A stretch of 64,000 bases of DNA from Strigamia acuminata (GCA_949358305.1 OX442322.1:4774001-4838000); one strand, 5' to 3'; shown: positions 19,701 through 28,887, counted from the stretch's first letter. Made by a program: numbers and translations. Notes: a model not told the origin generated them from the sequence alone.

Positions 19701-20785
19701 ATCTGTATGGGATCTATTTCTGTCACCGCGTTTAATGGGCGGTAATCAATGCATAGTCGTGGGTCCGAGCCCGGGCGCATCACGAGCACAACTCGCGTCG
19801 CGTATTCTCCCTGGGCCTCGGAGACAATGCCACTGTCTAGCATTTCTTGGCACATTTTTTGCACTATTTCACGTTTTTGCGGGTTCATTCCCTTATACGC
19901 AACTCGTATAGGTTTATTATCCGTCAATTTAATTTCGTGAATAGCCCTATTCGTTCGGCCCGGTTTTTTCGACAGGATCCCCTCATATTTAAGTAGGACC
20001 CTTCGTAGGGCTGCCGCTTCGTTTAATTCTAAAGCGGCGTCGGCGACAAGCGTTTCCACTACATTGTCCCGTTGCAATTCTGTTACGAATGCTTTAAAAT
20101 CGTAATCTTGAACGAATTTCTTTAGGCCTTTCTCCCACTGTGTCTTGTCGGCCGCTTCTTTTACAAGAGCTGGTGGCACGACAATTGCGGGTCTTTCCTT
20201 ATCATTTCTGATATAATTCCAAGATTTCGTTATTGGATTGGGTTGTATTTCCATTGACGCCATGAGGTCTAAGCCCAACAGAAAAATTCTGTCGCATGTG
20301 GGCAGGACCAGGAAAGGGTGCTGTTCTACCCCTCCGAGCCACTCCATGGTCAATAATATAACTCCTTTTGGACGCGCCATTCCGTTGGCGGTTTTTAGAC
20401 GTATATTTTTATTAACGCCTTTTATCTTATCGGTGAGACCCAATGATGCTACTATGTCTTCGGAAACGAACGAGCGATCTGCTCCCGAGTCTAGTAGTCC
20501 CATAATTTTTTCACGTTCTATTGTCATGGGCAACATACATAGGCGGTTGGTGTATTCGACCGCCACGTTGCACATGAAAACACGAAATTCTTCTGTGTCT
20601 TCGACTACTTGAGGTAATTCTTCAAGCAGTAGGTTCGGTTCTTCCGCCTCAGCCTCAGCGTTTGCGGTAATTACCTGCAAAGCGTTGTTGGCCCTGTCTT
20701 GAATTTGGGCGTTAGCTATGTCACTACCCATTTCTTTGACTGGTGGCGGCTTATCGAACCCTTTGTTAAACCCCTTCTTCTTCAT
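16715..20785 (-). CDS. pol: GypA Pol: protease, RT, RNase H, integrase
   Basis: This is a 1356-residue polyprotein of Ty3/Gypsy type. The aspartic protease site is LLDSGADRSF (about residue 99). RT has LCIDYRPLNAV (about 343), MDLSKGYWQVEM and the YLDD box in FVWAYLDDIVIAS (about 445). RNase H has HTDASRVGLGA, ELECLAVVWA and HTDHQALQW. The integrase zinc site is HPLASHAG with CQRCQAC. Its catalytic triad is SVDVMGPKP, SDNGPQF and NPVERLNRD. It is followed by a GPY/F module (DKRDGPYVIIGKHGG). The C-terminus NPFIKGGKVVGKK is conserved in GypB and GypC. Pol is in the -1 frame relative to Gag, and that frame is open across the Gag stop, so expression by -1 frameshifting is plausible. Confidence 0.95.
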   Translation of the reverse strand: MKKKGFNKGFDKPPPVKEMGSDIANAQIQDRANNALQVITANAEAEAEEPNLLLEELPQVVEDTEEFRVFMCNVAVEYTNRLCMLPMTIEREKIMGLLDSGADRSFVSEDIVASLGLTDKIKGVNKNIRLKTANGMARPKGVILLTMEWLGGVEQHPFLVLPTCDRIFLLGLDLMASMEIQPNPITKSWNYIRNDKERPAIVVPPALVKEAADKTQWEKGLKKFVQDYDFKAFVTELQRDNVVETLVADAALELNEAAALRRVLLKYEGILSKKPGRTNRAIHEIKLTDNKPIRVAYKGMNPQKREIVQKMCQEMLDSGIVSEAQGEYATRVVLVMRPGSDPRLCIDYRPLNAVTEIDPIQMPSIESILRELSPFSWVTTMDLSKGYWQVEMRPEDKIKTAFYSPIGRLMFNVMPFGLVNAPSTFQRLIESVLGDILHQFVWAYLDDIVIASKTFEEHIEHIDQVLTRLAKAGLHVHPGKSKFCRKELAFLGYRIGVNGLAIGPEKIDAINRFPPPEDVKGVQRFMGMINFFGRLLPGLAEVAAPVTDLLKNENEFVWSNECNIAFNAIKRMLTEVGVMPLPDLNRPFILHTDASRVGLGAALLQTHVRDGVEQDLPCMFISRKLQGAEKNYNATELECLAVVWAIRKFRDYLEYTKFVVHTDHQALQWLMKLKEPAGRLARWQLELMACDLTIQYKPGKYNVVADALSRAPVSDPIDADDDGEDDSRIIYCPTSCHRWDLRKMNEIPTASPADVKFCGFWTRLYQPAADNYPNAKKEFKLERRINDPLLSAFHAHVGKQMQSNPPTREEIIVQQKLDKKCQDRARFVLTGKYPPNLTRRQKRRYAHESIDYLLDDGLLVKHHPNHQDDLSESDTAVKVVIPASLIGRVLWLLHGHPLASHAGVSRTLYRATQLFHWTGMKKDIALFVHQCQRCQACKPRSKSPFETIFLGPYAPFDCLSVDVMGPKPVTGNKNAYIIVIMDVATRWPELYAVARPSAEKIVECIYDVALRYGFPRKIISDNGPQFISKIWGKFCEKFGIVASHTSTYNPRTNPVERLNRDIKYALSIFTDIHNRWDEYLREIAFSIRTTVSRTRDFSPAYLNFARELRVPWDPRVAESVNVVDPEKPHEYVYKLEQTISNTYKHMMAHIFNMRDRILQDKSGGKFVNFEINDLVWKDAHTLSNAARGITASLADKRDGPYVIIGKHGGNAYKLRKLEDNTEHKSIQVRELTPYIPEFPQEMWAKGQVKSKTDGQIVDMFAGESEKAPPSDNEEYFDAPSPPVNEIVESVPDPILVGGETGETPETNTKNTDKKENNNEEVQTQKTTKNIVPASIRNLRPKRDNPFIKGGKVVGKK

Positions 20786-20808
20786 GAATGGCGCAGACGG
20801 TCGAGAAG

Positions 20809-23800
20809 TTATTTCTTCGCCGCCTGCGCTGACTCGTTTTTTGACTCGTTTTTTGCCATGGCGAGTTTAATCTCTGCCATCTGCTTCATTATTGCGTCAA
20901 ATTTAGCGTCTTCTTTCGCTGTTCTTGGGCACTCATTGGAATAGTGACCCGGTTGGTTACACTTGAAACAACGAATATTTGATTTGTCTCTTGGGGCTTC
21001 AGTCGATTTTTTCTTTTCAGGGTCTGCTTTCGACGGTGGCGTGTAATTTTTTCGAAAATACTTCGGAATTCGGCCGGCATTTGGTTTTAACCTGGCGCGA
21101 AATTCTTCTACCGCTCTATCTCGATGGATGAGATGTACTAGCGGTCCTTCCTCATCGCAACCCGTTGATAAGGTATCGCGATAGCTTCGTATTTCTTCGT
21201 CCGTCGAATAATCGTCTTTTTCTTCTTTTTCGTCTGATTTTCCGACATTTTGTTCGGCTTCCTCCCCCTCCTTGACCTCCTCCAGTGTCGCTTGCATGGC
21301 TGACGCTGTCGGTGCCTTTTTAGGGGCGGCCAAAGGGTTGGAAGGCAGCGGGGATGTCAGTTTATTTTTTATTTGCAAACCAACGCTAGCTTCTGCCAGC
21401 TCCATTATACCGCTAAGATATTCAGTAGGGCGCATAATCTTATCTGTCGCCCCATATCTTTCCGCACTCAACTTGAGACGTTTTGCGGTCGCTGCTTTCT
21501 CCGCTTCTGGTAAAGCGGAATAATATCTCTTCTCGATATCTATCGTGTTCTCGAACAGGAAGGCGCTCATCTCCTCGTAGCTACCTCCTGTCGGTGCCCT
21601 TTCTTCAAGTAGCACCCTTTGCGAGTATTCCGACAAACCGCCGAGAAAGAAAAGGTTGAATCCCGTGGCGTGAAATTCCATCGGGGCCTTTTCGAACAAC
21701 AATCTGGCGCGAATGTCGTAATCCATTATGGTTTCACCAGGCATCTGGCGAAGACCTCGCATCTTTCGGCTCACCTCTTCGGGTGTCTCGCCGTAGCGCA
21801 GGTCGAATCTCATTAAAAAGTCGTCCCAATTGACGCCTTTCAATCCTTGGTACCACTCACGTGCCGAGCCTGTCATTAGCTCGACAATACCGTGGGTGAG
21901 CATGTCTCCTACGGTGGCTTTAGTGGCAGTCTTAATTCGAATTACTTCGTCAAGGAAGCGATCTCCCGCTTTCCATGACCCATCGAAACGGTTCTGAATA
22001 TAAAATTGCCACCTAATATTCCCGGTAACACTCATGGTGTCACGTCGGGAGACAGCGTATTTTTTCTTTACGCGGTCACCAGTGCTACGATTACGATCGT
22101 TTCGTTTGCTCAGATCAATTCCCTCGGCTTTTAACGAGCCGAGTAGGGCTCTTCCAAGCTCTCCCATCGTATACTGCCGACCCGTCGAATCGGTAAACGC
22201 GCTTTGTCGGGGAAGGTCCTGAAACTCCTCCCGTCGGTGGTCGCTATTTTCCGATCGACGTCGTTTCTCTCTATCGCGCGGAGAGTTGGATCTCTTCCGG
22301 CGATTACTTGATTTTTCCTTTCGTCTGTCGTCGTTGGATGAGGGGTCGGAGCTGGGGTCGGGAGACGGTGAGCGGCGTGGCGGGTTGCGCCGTGAAGAGT
22401 TTGACTCTTTCCGGCCCCTACGACGGTCGTCACGTTCCCTTTCTCTGCGTTCATCGCGTTCTCTTTCCCTTCGTCTTTCTCCGGAACCTCTCTCCGAATC
22501 GTGATGACTGGGTGCATTTGACTCCAGTCCATCTGACGACGAATCACTATTTCCGTAGTGAAAATATTTCGGTCTTTCATCGCGTTTGCCTTCTTCTCGC
22601 GAAGAGGTGCGATCATGCGATTGTCTCCTTGACGACTCGTCGTCTTTAAGGATGGGCACTGGTTGTTGCCACTCAGTCCCTTGTGGATTATCATGCTGTT
22701 GGCTTGTGAGAGCTTGCTCTTCATTTCGCCTAGCATTATTAGCGTTGATTAATCGCGTTATCGCATTATTTGTGGCTGAATCGAGAGCTTGCATGCGGGG
22801 CCGAGTTTGTTGTTCTCTGGCCGACGCATCTCTCTTGCGCGGAGTAGCTGGTGTTGCTCTCTCCGGCTGGGGTTTGGGTTTGGCCTTCGGCGTGCGCTTT
22901 GGGTCTCCCTCTAGGCTCTCGTCGGACAGCTCGGATGAACTGACCTCTGGTTTGCGGACGGATTTCGGGTCATCTCGTCGCAATCTGGCCATAAATGCTC
23001 GCTCTGCTTCTTGTTGCGAGTGGAAAGCATATCGATGTGCTCTCAGGGCTCGGTCAACTATTTCTACCTCCTCGGGAGTAGTCGGATTGGGCTGGGTTCT
23101 GCCGTACTCGAGAGCTTGCGCTTCTCTTTCCGCCAGCTTCCTCCGTCTCTCGCGAATGGCTTGACGAGCCTCGTTCTCTGCATCCGCTTCAAATTGAGCG
23201 GAATCAACCAATTGTTGAGCGTGTGCACCTTCAACAATGGTGATTTGTGGGGATACACTGTGCGCTTTTAAAGCTGCACGTACGATCTGTAACGTTTCGT
23301 ACACGGTAATTTTCCCCGTCGGAAGGGTGTATCTCACTCCTTCCGCCTGTGCCAATTGCATCGCATCAACCAAGGTGCCCGAGACGCTGTAAGGCTGGCT
23401 CGAAACACGCTTGACAGAGGATGAGTTGGACTTGTGTCCTTCAGACACTACCGAGGCTGGTCGACTGTGCGTAACTGGCGTGTTTAGTGCCGAATTAGCG
23501 GTCGTATTTGAGGCCGTCTTTTGTATCGGAGACGCTGCTTTCGGACTGCCCACCTCGGTGTCGTGCGTTAGACGAGGCGATTGGTTACGGGATAAAACCT
23601 CGTTTCCGCTCGTCTCGCCGTCACGGTTAGAACGCGGCAGTTTGGAGTGAGATTGCTCTTCACCCCGCTCTGTCTCGTCCAATCGCTGCCTCGTCTCGGC
23701 GCGAGACGGGTGCGATGCCTCTGATGCGCTTCTACGATCGGGTTTAGGCTTACGCCGTTTTTGCCTCGCTTCGTGCGCTGAGGCTTTGGGTAAGGGACCT

Positions 23801-23892
23801 CCAGATCGCAAGTGATAGTCGGCGCCTTTACGACTGCCGGCTCTCTTGTTTGCGTCGGAGTCGGAATCTGTTACTCGGGTATTATCTGCCAT
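20809..23892 (-). CDS. gag: GypA Gag with Arg-rich segment and zinc knuckle
   Basis: The best start is MADNTRVTDS. Open sequence upstream of it has no ATG. The protein is 1027 residues, far longer than most Gypsy Gags. Residues 1-600 are charged and low in complexity, including an SR/RE-type segment (about 465-560, for example RRRERERDERRERERDD). A capsid-like region begins near residue 623 (IRWQFYIQNRFDGSWKAGD) with GSAREWYQGLKG and DLRYGE. The nucleocapsid knuckle CFKCNQPGHYSNEC lies near 972-985. The capsid part is closely related to GypB, but the N-terminal half is not. It should build the particle and bind genomic RNA. The Arg-rich part suggests an extra RNA or splicing-factor contact, which is inference. 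Confidence 0.93.
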   Translation of the reverse strand: MADNTRVTDSDSDANKRAGSRKGADYHLRSGGPLPKASAHEARQKRRKPKPDRRSASEASHPSRAETRQRLDETERGEEQSHSKLPRSNRDGETSGNEVLSRNQSPRLTHDTEVGSPKAASPIQKTASNTTANSALNTPVTHSRPASVVSEGHKSNSSSVKRVSSQPYSVSGTLVDAMQLAQAEGVRYTLPTGKITVYETLQIVRAALKAHSVSPQITIVEGAHAQQLVDSAQFEADAENEARQAIRERRRKLAEREAQALEYGRTQPNPTTPEEVEIVDRALRAHRYAFHSQQEAERAFMARLRRDDPKSVRKPEVSSSELSDESLEGDPKRTPKAKPKPQPERATPATPRKRDASAREQQTRPRMQALDSATNNAITRLINANNARRNEEQALTSQQHDNPQGTEWQQPVPILKDDESSRRQSHDRTSSREEGKRDERPKYFHYGNSDSSSDGLESNAPSHHDSERGSGERRRERERDERRERERDDRRRGRKESNSSRRNPPRRSPSPDPSSDPSSNDDRRKEKSSNRRKRSNSPRDREKRRRSENSDHRREEFQDLPRQSAFTDSTGRQYTMGELGRALLGSLKAEGIDLSKRNDRNRSTGDRVKKKYAVSRRDTMSVTGNIRWQFYIQNRFDGSWKAGDRFLDEVIRIKTATKATVGDMLTHGIVELMTGSAREWYQGLKGVNWDDFLMRFDLRYGETPEEVSRKMRGLRQMPGETIMDYDIRARLLFEKAPMEFHATGFNLFFLGGLSEYSQRVLLEERAPTGGSYEEMSAFLFENTIDIEKRYYSALPEAEKAATAKRLKLSAERYGATDKIMRPTEYLSGIMELAEASVGLQIKNKLTSPLPSNPLAAPKKAPTASAMQATLEEVKEGEEAEQNVGKSDEKEEKDDYSTDEEIRSYRDTLSTGCDEEGPLVHLIHRDRAVEEFRARLKPNAGRIPKYFRKNYTPPSKADPEKKKSTEAPRDKSNIRCFKCNQPGHYSNECPRTAKEDAKFDAIMKQMAEIKLAMAKNESKNESAQAAKK

Positions 23893-23943
23893 TTCTTGCT
23901 TTGGGTATGATGTAATCACAGGTTAGAATCAGTTATTCAACTT

Positions 23944-23962
23944 GATCCCGGACAGGCCCCCA
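23944..23962 (-). other. Primer-binding site of GypA (tRNA-Pro-like)
   Basis: The plus strand GATCCCGGACAGGCCCCCA lies two bases from the LTR end. It resembles the 3' end of eukaryotic tRNA-Pro (from memory, AATCCCGGACGAGCCCCCA), with the unusual C before CCA. GypB has the same site. Confidence 0.6.
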
Positions 23963-23964
23963 CG

Positions 23965-24557
23965 TGTCGCGCTCAACTCTAACCGTCGCTAACTCGTGGG
24001 TTGATTACTTAATTCGACTAACTCACTACCGCTTTGTCTCAAGCGGTTTACCCAAAGAAATGATTACACAGATATAAAAGGTAAAATATAATATAGATTT
24101 ATTCTGTGGGACAATGTACAGATATATCTTATATATATATATGAAAGGTAGGTAAAAGGTAAATCGGAATGGGTGAAGGGAAATGGAAAGGTAAAGGTAT
24201 GATGAAAGCTGGCTGGAATCGGCGAGGTCGTCTGTTGTCTCGGTCGTGTCCAAGATGGCGTCCTCGTTGTGGCAACGTGGTGTCGTCTTGGGCCGGCGTG
24301 GCAATATGGCGTCCTCGGCTCGTCTCTGGCTGGTCCTTCGGGCTCACGCTGGTCGGGCGCGAGTGAATGCTTAGTTAAAAGGCTTACTTCGGGCTGTTGT
24401 CTAGGTTTTTGTGTGGTGTCCGGCGATCACACAGCGGCGGACTCTTCTGGTTCCCGGCGGTCACACAGCGGCGGGAACGCTCGTCGTGGTTTTACTGCAG
24501 TTTAGGCTTGTGCGACCGTTTGTCTGCACAACTCGCTAAACTGGAGTGGTTTTTACT
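23965..24557 (-). repeat. 5' LTR of GypA, inner part
   Basis: By eye this is identical to 11485-12077 of the 3' LTR. It is cut by GypB after TACT (24554-24557), and the LTR resumes at 37423. Confidence 0.92.
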
Positions 24558-25377
24558 TGTCGCGTCCTACTTGGTATAGGTTTAAATAGCGCTAACGTGT
24601 AATACTTTACCTGTGATCAATTATGTAAATACCCAAATGAATACCAAATGTATGTAAATAAACAGGTAATTTATTCACCAGGCTTTATGCCTTTAAAATA
24701 CACTCAGTACTAATTCTAGAGTCGACGTGGTCAGCGTCGAACAAAGGATTTCTCAAGATGGCGTCGTCGATTCCGCGTGGTCGGCGGAACAAAGGCGGCG
24801 TCTCGAGTTGTCGTTAATTCGTCACGGATTCGTCTTCACGGACGCGGTGGAATGCTCTTTCGAGTCTTCTATCCGTGCCTGTTGTCTAGGGTTTGTTTAG
24901 CGTCGCAGAGGCCTCGTCTAGGAACTTTGGGGTTCCCTACAAAGCACTCGGACACTTACTTCGGCGAATAATCGTTTGGGCGATTATTCTGGGTGATTTC
25001 ACAAGGGCTATTCTCGTGCTTTCGCAGGAATAGCTCGCAAGTGACTTCGTGAGAGTTACAGTTTGCACTTTACTCAGCGATCCTCGATCAATCCTAACTT
25101 GTAGTTGAAGTTGGCCTGACGGTGAGGTAGTTGCTGTGTTCTTGGTGTCGTTTGTGTAAGTTCTGTCTTTAGGCGGGAAACACAGCCTTTTATGCAGTGG
25201 GGTGAAGGGCCGGCGATCAACCAATGGGGGCTGACCACCAGCCGCTTCCTCCCCCTCGGGGCACACACCTGCCATGGGGAGGTGGAGCCAACTCGGGGGG
25301 GAACGACTCTTTAATCATAGTGACTCATAGGACAAGTATCCGCCCTGGGGGGACACTTATCCAACTGGGTCACCACA
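24558..25377 (-). repeat. 3' LTR of GypB (820 bp)
   Basis: On the minus strand it runs TGTGGTGACCC...CGCGACA. It contains CAAGATGGCG at 24754-24763 and, in minus orientation, AATAAA near 24670. The embedded short frames recur exactly at 36822-37320 because the LTR is duplicated. Confidence 0.95.
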
Positions 25378-25392
25378 CGTCCCTCCTCCAGC
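25378..25392 (-). other. Polypurine tract of GypB
   Basis: The minus strand reads GCTGGAGGAGGGACG and abuts the TG of the LTR. Confidence 0.75.
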
Positions 25393-25424
25393 TTCGATCT
25401 CGGATCGGAGCGATCTCAATTTTC

Positions 25425-28211
25425 TCATCGCTCTCCTCTGCGAAGAGCCGGCAGCACTCCTCTGCATGGGCGGAGGATCACGGGTGGCACTGCCGGTGGC
25501 GGCGGTGGTAAATCCGGGGGCAGAGAGGTTGTCAGATCCGCAGGATTTTGTCGCTCGTTGATGAAGTACTGCGGGTGACTGCCGGCTGGCTCGCCAACCA
25601 ACCCCGTACGCTCATGGATCCAAATCCGGGTAGACGCGGGGAATCGATCGGGGACGAGTCGGATCCTTCGCGACTCGGCGCTCGATCCGGGTTTCCTGTG
25701 GGCCCGTAGGATACGGCGATGGAAGACGGCGTCCATGGTGGATCGGGCTTCTCTGTTTAGCCATTTGAGGATTGATTCGCCGTGATCGCCGGAGTCAATG
25801 ATGCGTTGTCGCGTGAACTCCGACATCTGAAGGAAGGGGTATTCCACTCCCAGCCTCAAATAAAGCTGCGCTGCTGGGGGCGGCGGAGGCGATGGTGGGA
25901 GCGGAATCTCCATTGGGCTCTCCAACGGTGGCGTAGCCGGCTCTGCAGAGAGAGCGGCCAGCCCTGCCGCTGGTGGTGAAGGAGAGGGCAGCGGAGGAGT
26001 TCGGGGTCCTCGCTTGGAACGCTTCGGAATCAATATGGGTCGATTCGCGTGTCGCTTCTCCTTCGGGAATACCGGCTTTGGGGTCGGTATGTATGGTTGG
26101 ACCGCCGCCTCTGGGGGGGCGGTCTCGATGGCCTGTGGAAGGCTCGCCGCCGTTCCCGGTATCTCCGGAACCTCCCGAATTGTTCGCAACAAGGAAGGGT
26201 GGACTCCGGGGTTCCGGTAGCGGAATGCTAACGAACGCATCTTTGAAAACTGTAGGCCTGGGTTTTCCGTATTTCTGGCCAGGTCGAAGCGCAGCGAGGC
26301 GGGCTCAGGAGTCCATCCGGCCCATACCTGGTACAACGCCCGAGGAAGGTGAACTCCCTCACGGTCGACGATTGTCCAGGCCGCCATAGCTTGCCGACTG
26401 TCCAAGAAGACGCCCAGGGATAGCAGCTGGGCCATGACGTTCGTCACTGCCAAATTCAAACTGCTCCGATGGCAGGGGTGAGCGCGGTCCGGATTGCCAC
26501 TGAATTGTTGCGACAGCGTCCGCATCTGTTCGATCGCCCAATTGATGTGGTGGGTTTGGGCGGCGTCGGCCTGTCGTATGGCCAACTCGGCAATCGCGGG
26601 GTTCTCGTATTCGGCCAGATATTCTTGTAGCTCGCTGAGTGGGGGATAGGCCGCTTCACGCCGGCATCGAGCGTCCATCTCTCGCTGGGCGTACCATTCG
26701 GCGTTGCGATAAGGTCGACACACTCGTGGCGTTGGGGGTGACGGTGGACGGCCCAGCCCGGGTAGATTATCGTATCTGACCCGCTTCGGAGCTGGATCCC
26801 CCACCGGAATCATCCGGGGAGGGGTCCAAGCGGTCACGGCTGGGTTTGTACCCTCGAGGAGTGGCGGCCATCGCGATTGCACTTGTGGGGGCACAAGCGC
26901 GGTGGGCACAGCCGGTGTTGAGCCCGACGGCCGGTTGGCCGCGTATCCTCGGAAGGCGTTCTTCAATGCTACGGCCAGATCCTGTTTTGTAACCGGCCCA
27001 TCTTTGTCCGACTCATCTGGGGACATTTGCTCTTCCGTCAACTCTCCCAAATCAATCTCTGCTTGGCGCCTGGACGGTCCAGCCGTGGGTCCGAGACTCT
27101 GGGGTTCGGACCGTTTCGCGGCGGCCATCTCTCGCTCCTTCTCTAATCCCTTAGCTATCAGGGATTGTGCTCGCAACTTCTGACGGACTTTGCGCTTTCG
27201 ATTCCTCCGGGTGCTGGCTGCGACGGATCTTCGTTGGGCCGTCCTCTGGGGGACGTCCGTCGGAGAATCAGGTCTCTGGTGTGTTGAGACGGTTCGTCGC
27301 GACGAGGATTGATCTGACGACTGTGTGGTAATCGCCATAAACAACGAGGATCTTTTCTTTCCTCGATCTTGGTGTGTCTCGGTCCTCGCAGCCCAGTGGG
27401 CGGAAGATTCGACCGTTCGCTCAGCCCGCGCGTCGTCTGGCGAGGCAGGCTCGAGCGTTACTACTCGGCGACACTCCGAGCGCACGACAACTCGAGTTCG
27501 GGAACTGGAGCTGCTCGAGCGGCTGCGGTAGTCGCGACTCGTTGACGGGCCGGCCTCTGTTGGGGAGACGGCCTGTCTTCTTCGTGCGGGTCCGCGCGGG
27601 GCGGACTCCGCCGGACGCTTCGATCTTCTGTGATGGCGGCGACTTCCCAGGATACCAGCGTGGTATAACTGCCACATCTCAGACTGCGTGGCCGTAAAAT
27701 TCGCCGGCGGTATCCATCTGGGTGTCAGATGATCTTCTTCGATGTCGCGAAGCCATCTACGGATTTCTTCGGGGGAGAAACCGTTTCTCTCGAGAACTCG
27801 GGTTACTCCGTGAGTCTCGGTGCGCTTTAAGCGTTTGATCTCGTCGTCCACTATTCTCTGGCGGGCTGCCAAGGTCGGGGCCTCGCTCCACCTATGGGAG
27901 GTGTGCAGCTCGGCCACCGTGCCTGGGTAAGCCTCTTCCAGGTACCCGGAGTAAACGGGGCTCGGCGGATCCGCATCGGGTGGGATCCGCGGCCCCACTC
28001 GCTCCCTCATCTCCTTCGTCATGCACTCGACCAGCGTTTTTGATCGCTCGAATTTTTCCTCGAGGGTCCTGGAATACATCAATCGGATTTTCCAGGCGCT
28101 GGTCTCTGCAGGATAGGCCTGCCGCAGGTAAATCGGCAGGGCTCCGCGAAAGATGTTGTTGGCGGTTGACGCCGTCGGAGGCAGGGCGTCCCACGATTCT
28201 AGCGGGTCGAC
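25425..28211 (-). CDS. GypB ORF3, main exon: unknown protein in the env position
   Basis: The frame is open from the splice acceptor (TTATTCAG|GTCGAC) to the stop, 928 residues. It has no ATG at its start; the first internal ATG lies 44 codons in. Those first codons (NIFRGALPIYLRQAYP) are homologous to GypA ORF3 (GIFRGALPDFYRRCFG), so they are coding and must come from a spliced message. Shared blocks with GypA are WQLYHAGILG, a basic RRHHRRSKR region, a proline-rich middle, RQAMAAWTIVDREGVHLPRALY and the C-terminal FHRRILRAHRKP with WIHERTG. The rest is widely diverged. There is no signal peptide, membrane segment or known catalytic motif. A nuclear or nucleic-acid-binding role is suggested only by the basic stretches. 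Confidence 0.88.
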   Translation of the reverse strand, partial: VDPLESWDALPPTASTANNIFRGALPIYLRQAYPAETSAWKIRLMYSRTLEEKFERSKTLVECMTKEMRERVGPRIPPDADPPSPVYSGYLEEAYPGTVAELHTSHRWSEAPTLAARQRIVDDEIKRLKRTETHGVTRVLERNGFSPEEIRRWLRDIEEDHLTPRWIPPANFTATQSEMWQLYHAGILGSRRHHRRSKRPAESAPRGPARRRQAVSPTEAGPSTSRDYRSRSSSSSSRTRVVVRSECRRVVTLEPASPDDARAERTVESSAHWAARTETHQDRGKKRSSLFMAITTQSSDQSSSRRTVSTHQRPDSPTDVPQRTAQRRSVAASTRRNRKRKVRQKLRAQSLIAKGLEKEREMAAAKRSEPQSLGPTAGPSRRQAEIDLGELTEEQMSPDESDKDGPVTKQDLAVALKNAFRGYAANRPSGSTPAVPTALVPPQVQSRWPPLLEGTNPAVTAWTPPRMIPVGDPAPKRVRYDNLPGLGRPPSPPTPRVCRPYRNAEWYAQREMDARCRREAAYPPLSELQEYLAEYENPAIAELAIRQADAAQTHHINWAIEQMRTLSQQFSGNPDRAHPCHRSSLNLAVTNVMAQLLSLGVFLDSRQAMAAWTIVDREGVHLPRALYQVWAGWTPEPASLRFDLARNTENPGLQFSKMRSLAFRYRNPGVHPSLLRTIREVPEIPGTAASLPQAIETAPPEAAVQPYIPTPKPVFPKEKRHANRPILIPKRSKRGPRTPPLPSPSPPAAGLAALSAEPATPPLESPMEIPLPPSPPPPPAAQLYLRLGVEYPFLQMSEFTRQRIIDSGDHGESILKWLNREARSTMDAVFHRRILRAHRKPGSSAESRRIRLVPDRFPASTRIWIHERTGLVGEPAGSHPQYFINERQNPADLTTSLPPDLPPPPPAVPPVILRPCRGVLPALRRGER

Positions 28212-28770
28212 CTGAATAATTTTAGATCACAAGATTAATATAATAAATCCCAGTTAACGATGGGGATCAGAAATATGCTCAAGATCGACGGTGGCAGCAA
28301 CTCCTTTCTTTTGTTGCGGCCGTCGGTCTTATTTTCTTGTTTCGCAGTTCTGCGATGATCTCCGCCGTCGTAGCGCTGATCCAACACTACCTTTGAACTC
28401 AGGTGATCCGCTTTTTAGGAAGGGGTCGCAGGCAAAACCGATCGTTAAATTCTTAATATTACGTTAAACTTTTTATTTTAACTCTAATCGTATTTTAATT
28501 TATTACGATGTTTAAATTTAAAAGAAAGAAAACCTTTAGTTTTGGTTTTGGTTTGCCACGACGCCATTCCGCGAACACTTCCTTTGTTCTAGTTTTTTGG
28601 CGGCCTTGACTCCGAGGTGAATCTGGGTCCACTCTCGGGTTTTTAGCCAGCCTTAAATCAACAATAAAACAGAAAGAAATATATCAGTCACAAGTCACGC
28701 TCCAATCTGGGTTGGATGCAACAGATTCAAAGAATTATGTGATTTCTCTGGGGAAATCACACTAATTTAC
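28212..28770 (-). other. Predicted intron joining the small exon to ORF3 (GypB)
   Basis: On the minus strand it begins GTAAATTAG and ends AAATTATTCAG, so GT-AG. Without removal, translation of the small exon stops at its third intron codon (TAG). The interval is AT-rich with no coding potential seen. Confidence 0.72.
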
Positions 28771-28887
28771 CTGCAACGGCGGTTGTTCGTCCCAATTCTC
28801 ATCGTCTTCTGCATTTACGATTAGGCCGTCGCTCTCGTCTCTCGACGATGCGCTCGGCTCTAATCGTGGGTTGCGTCGATCGGCCAT
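28771..28887 (-). CDS. GypB small acidic exon, 39 codons
   Basis: It begins MADRRNPRLEPS and ends NAEDDENWDEQPPLQ at CAG|GTAAAT in phase 0, matching the phase of the ORF3 acceptor. The DENWD core is shared with GypA and GypC although neighbouring sequence is not. Joined to ORF3 it gives a 967-residue protein. It supplies the most natural initiation codon for GypB ORF3. Confidence 0.68.
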
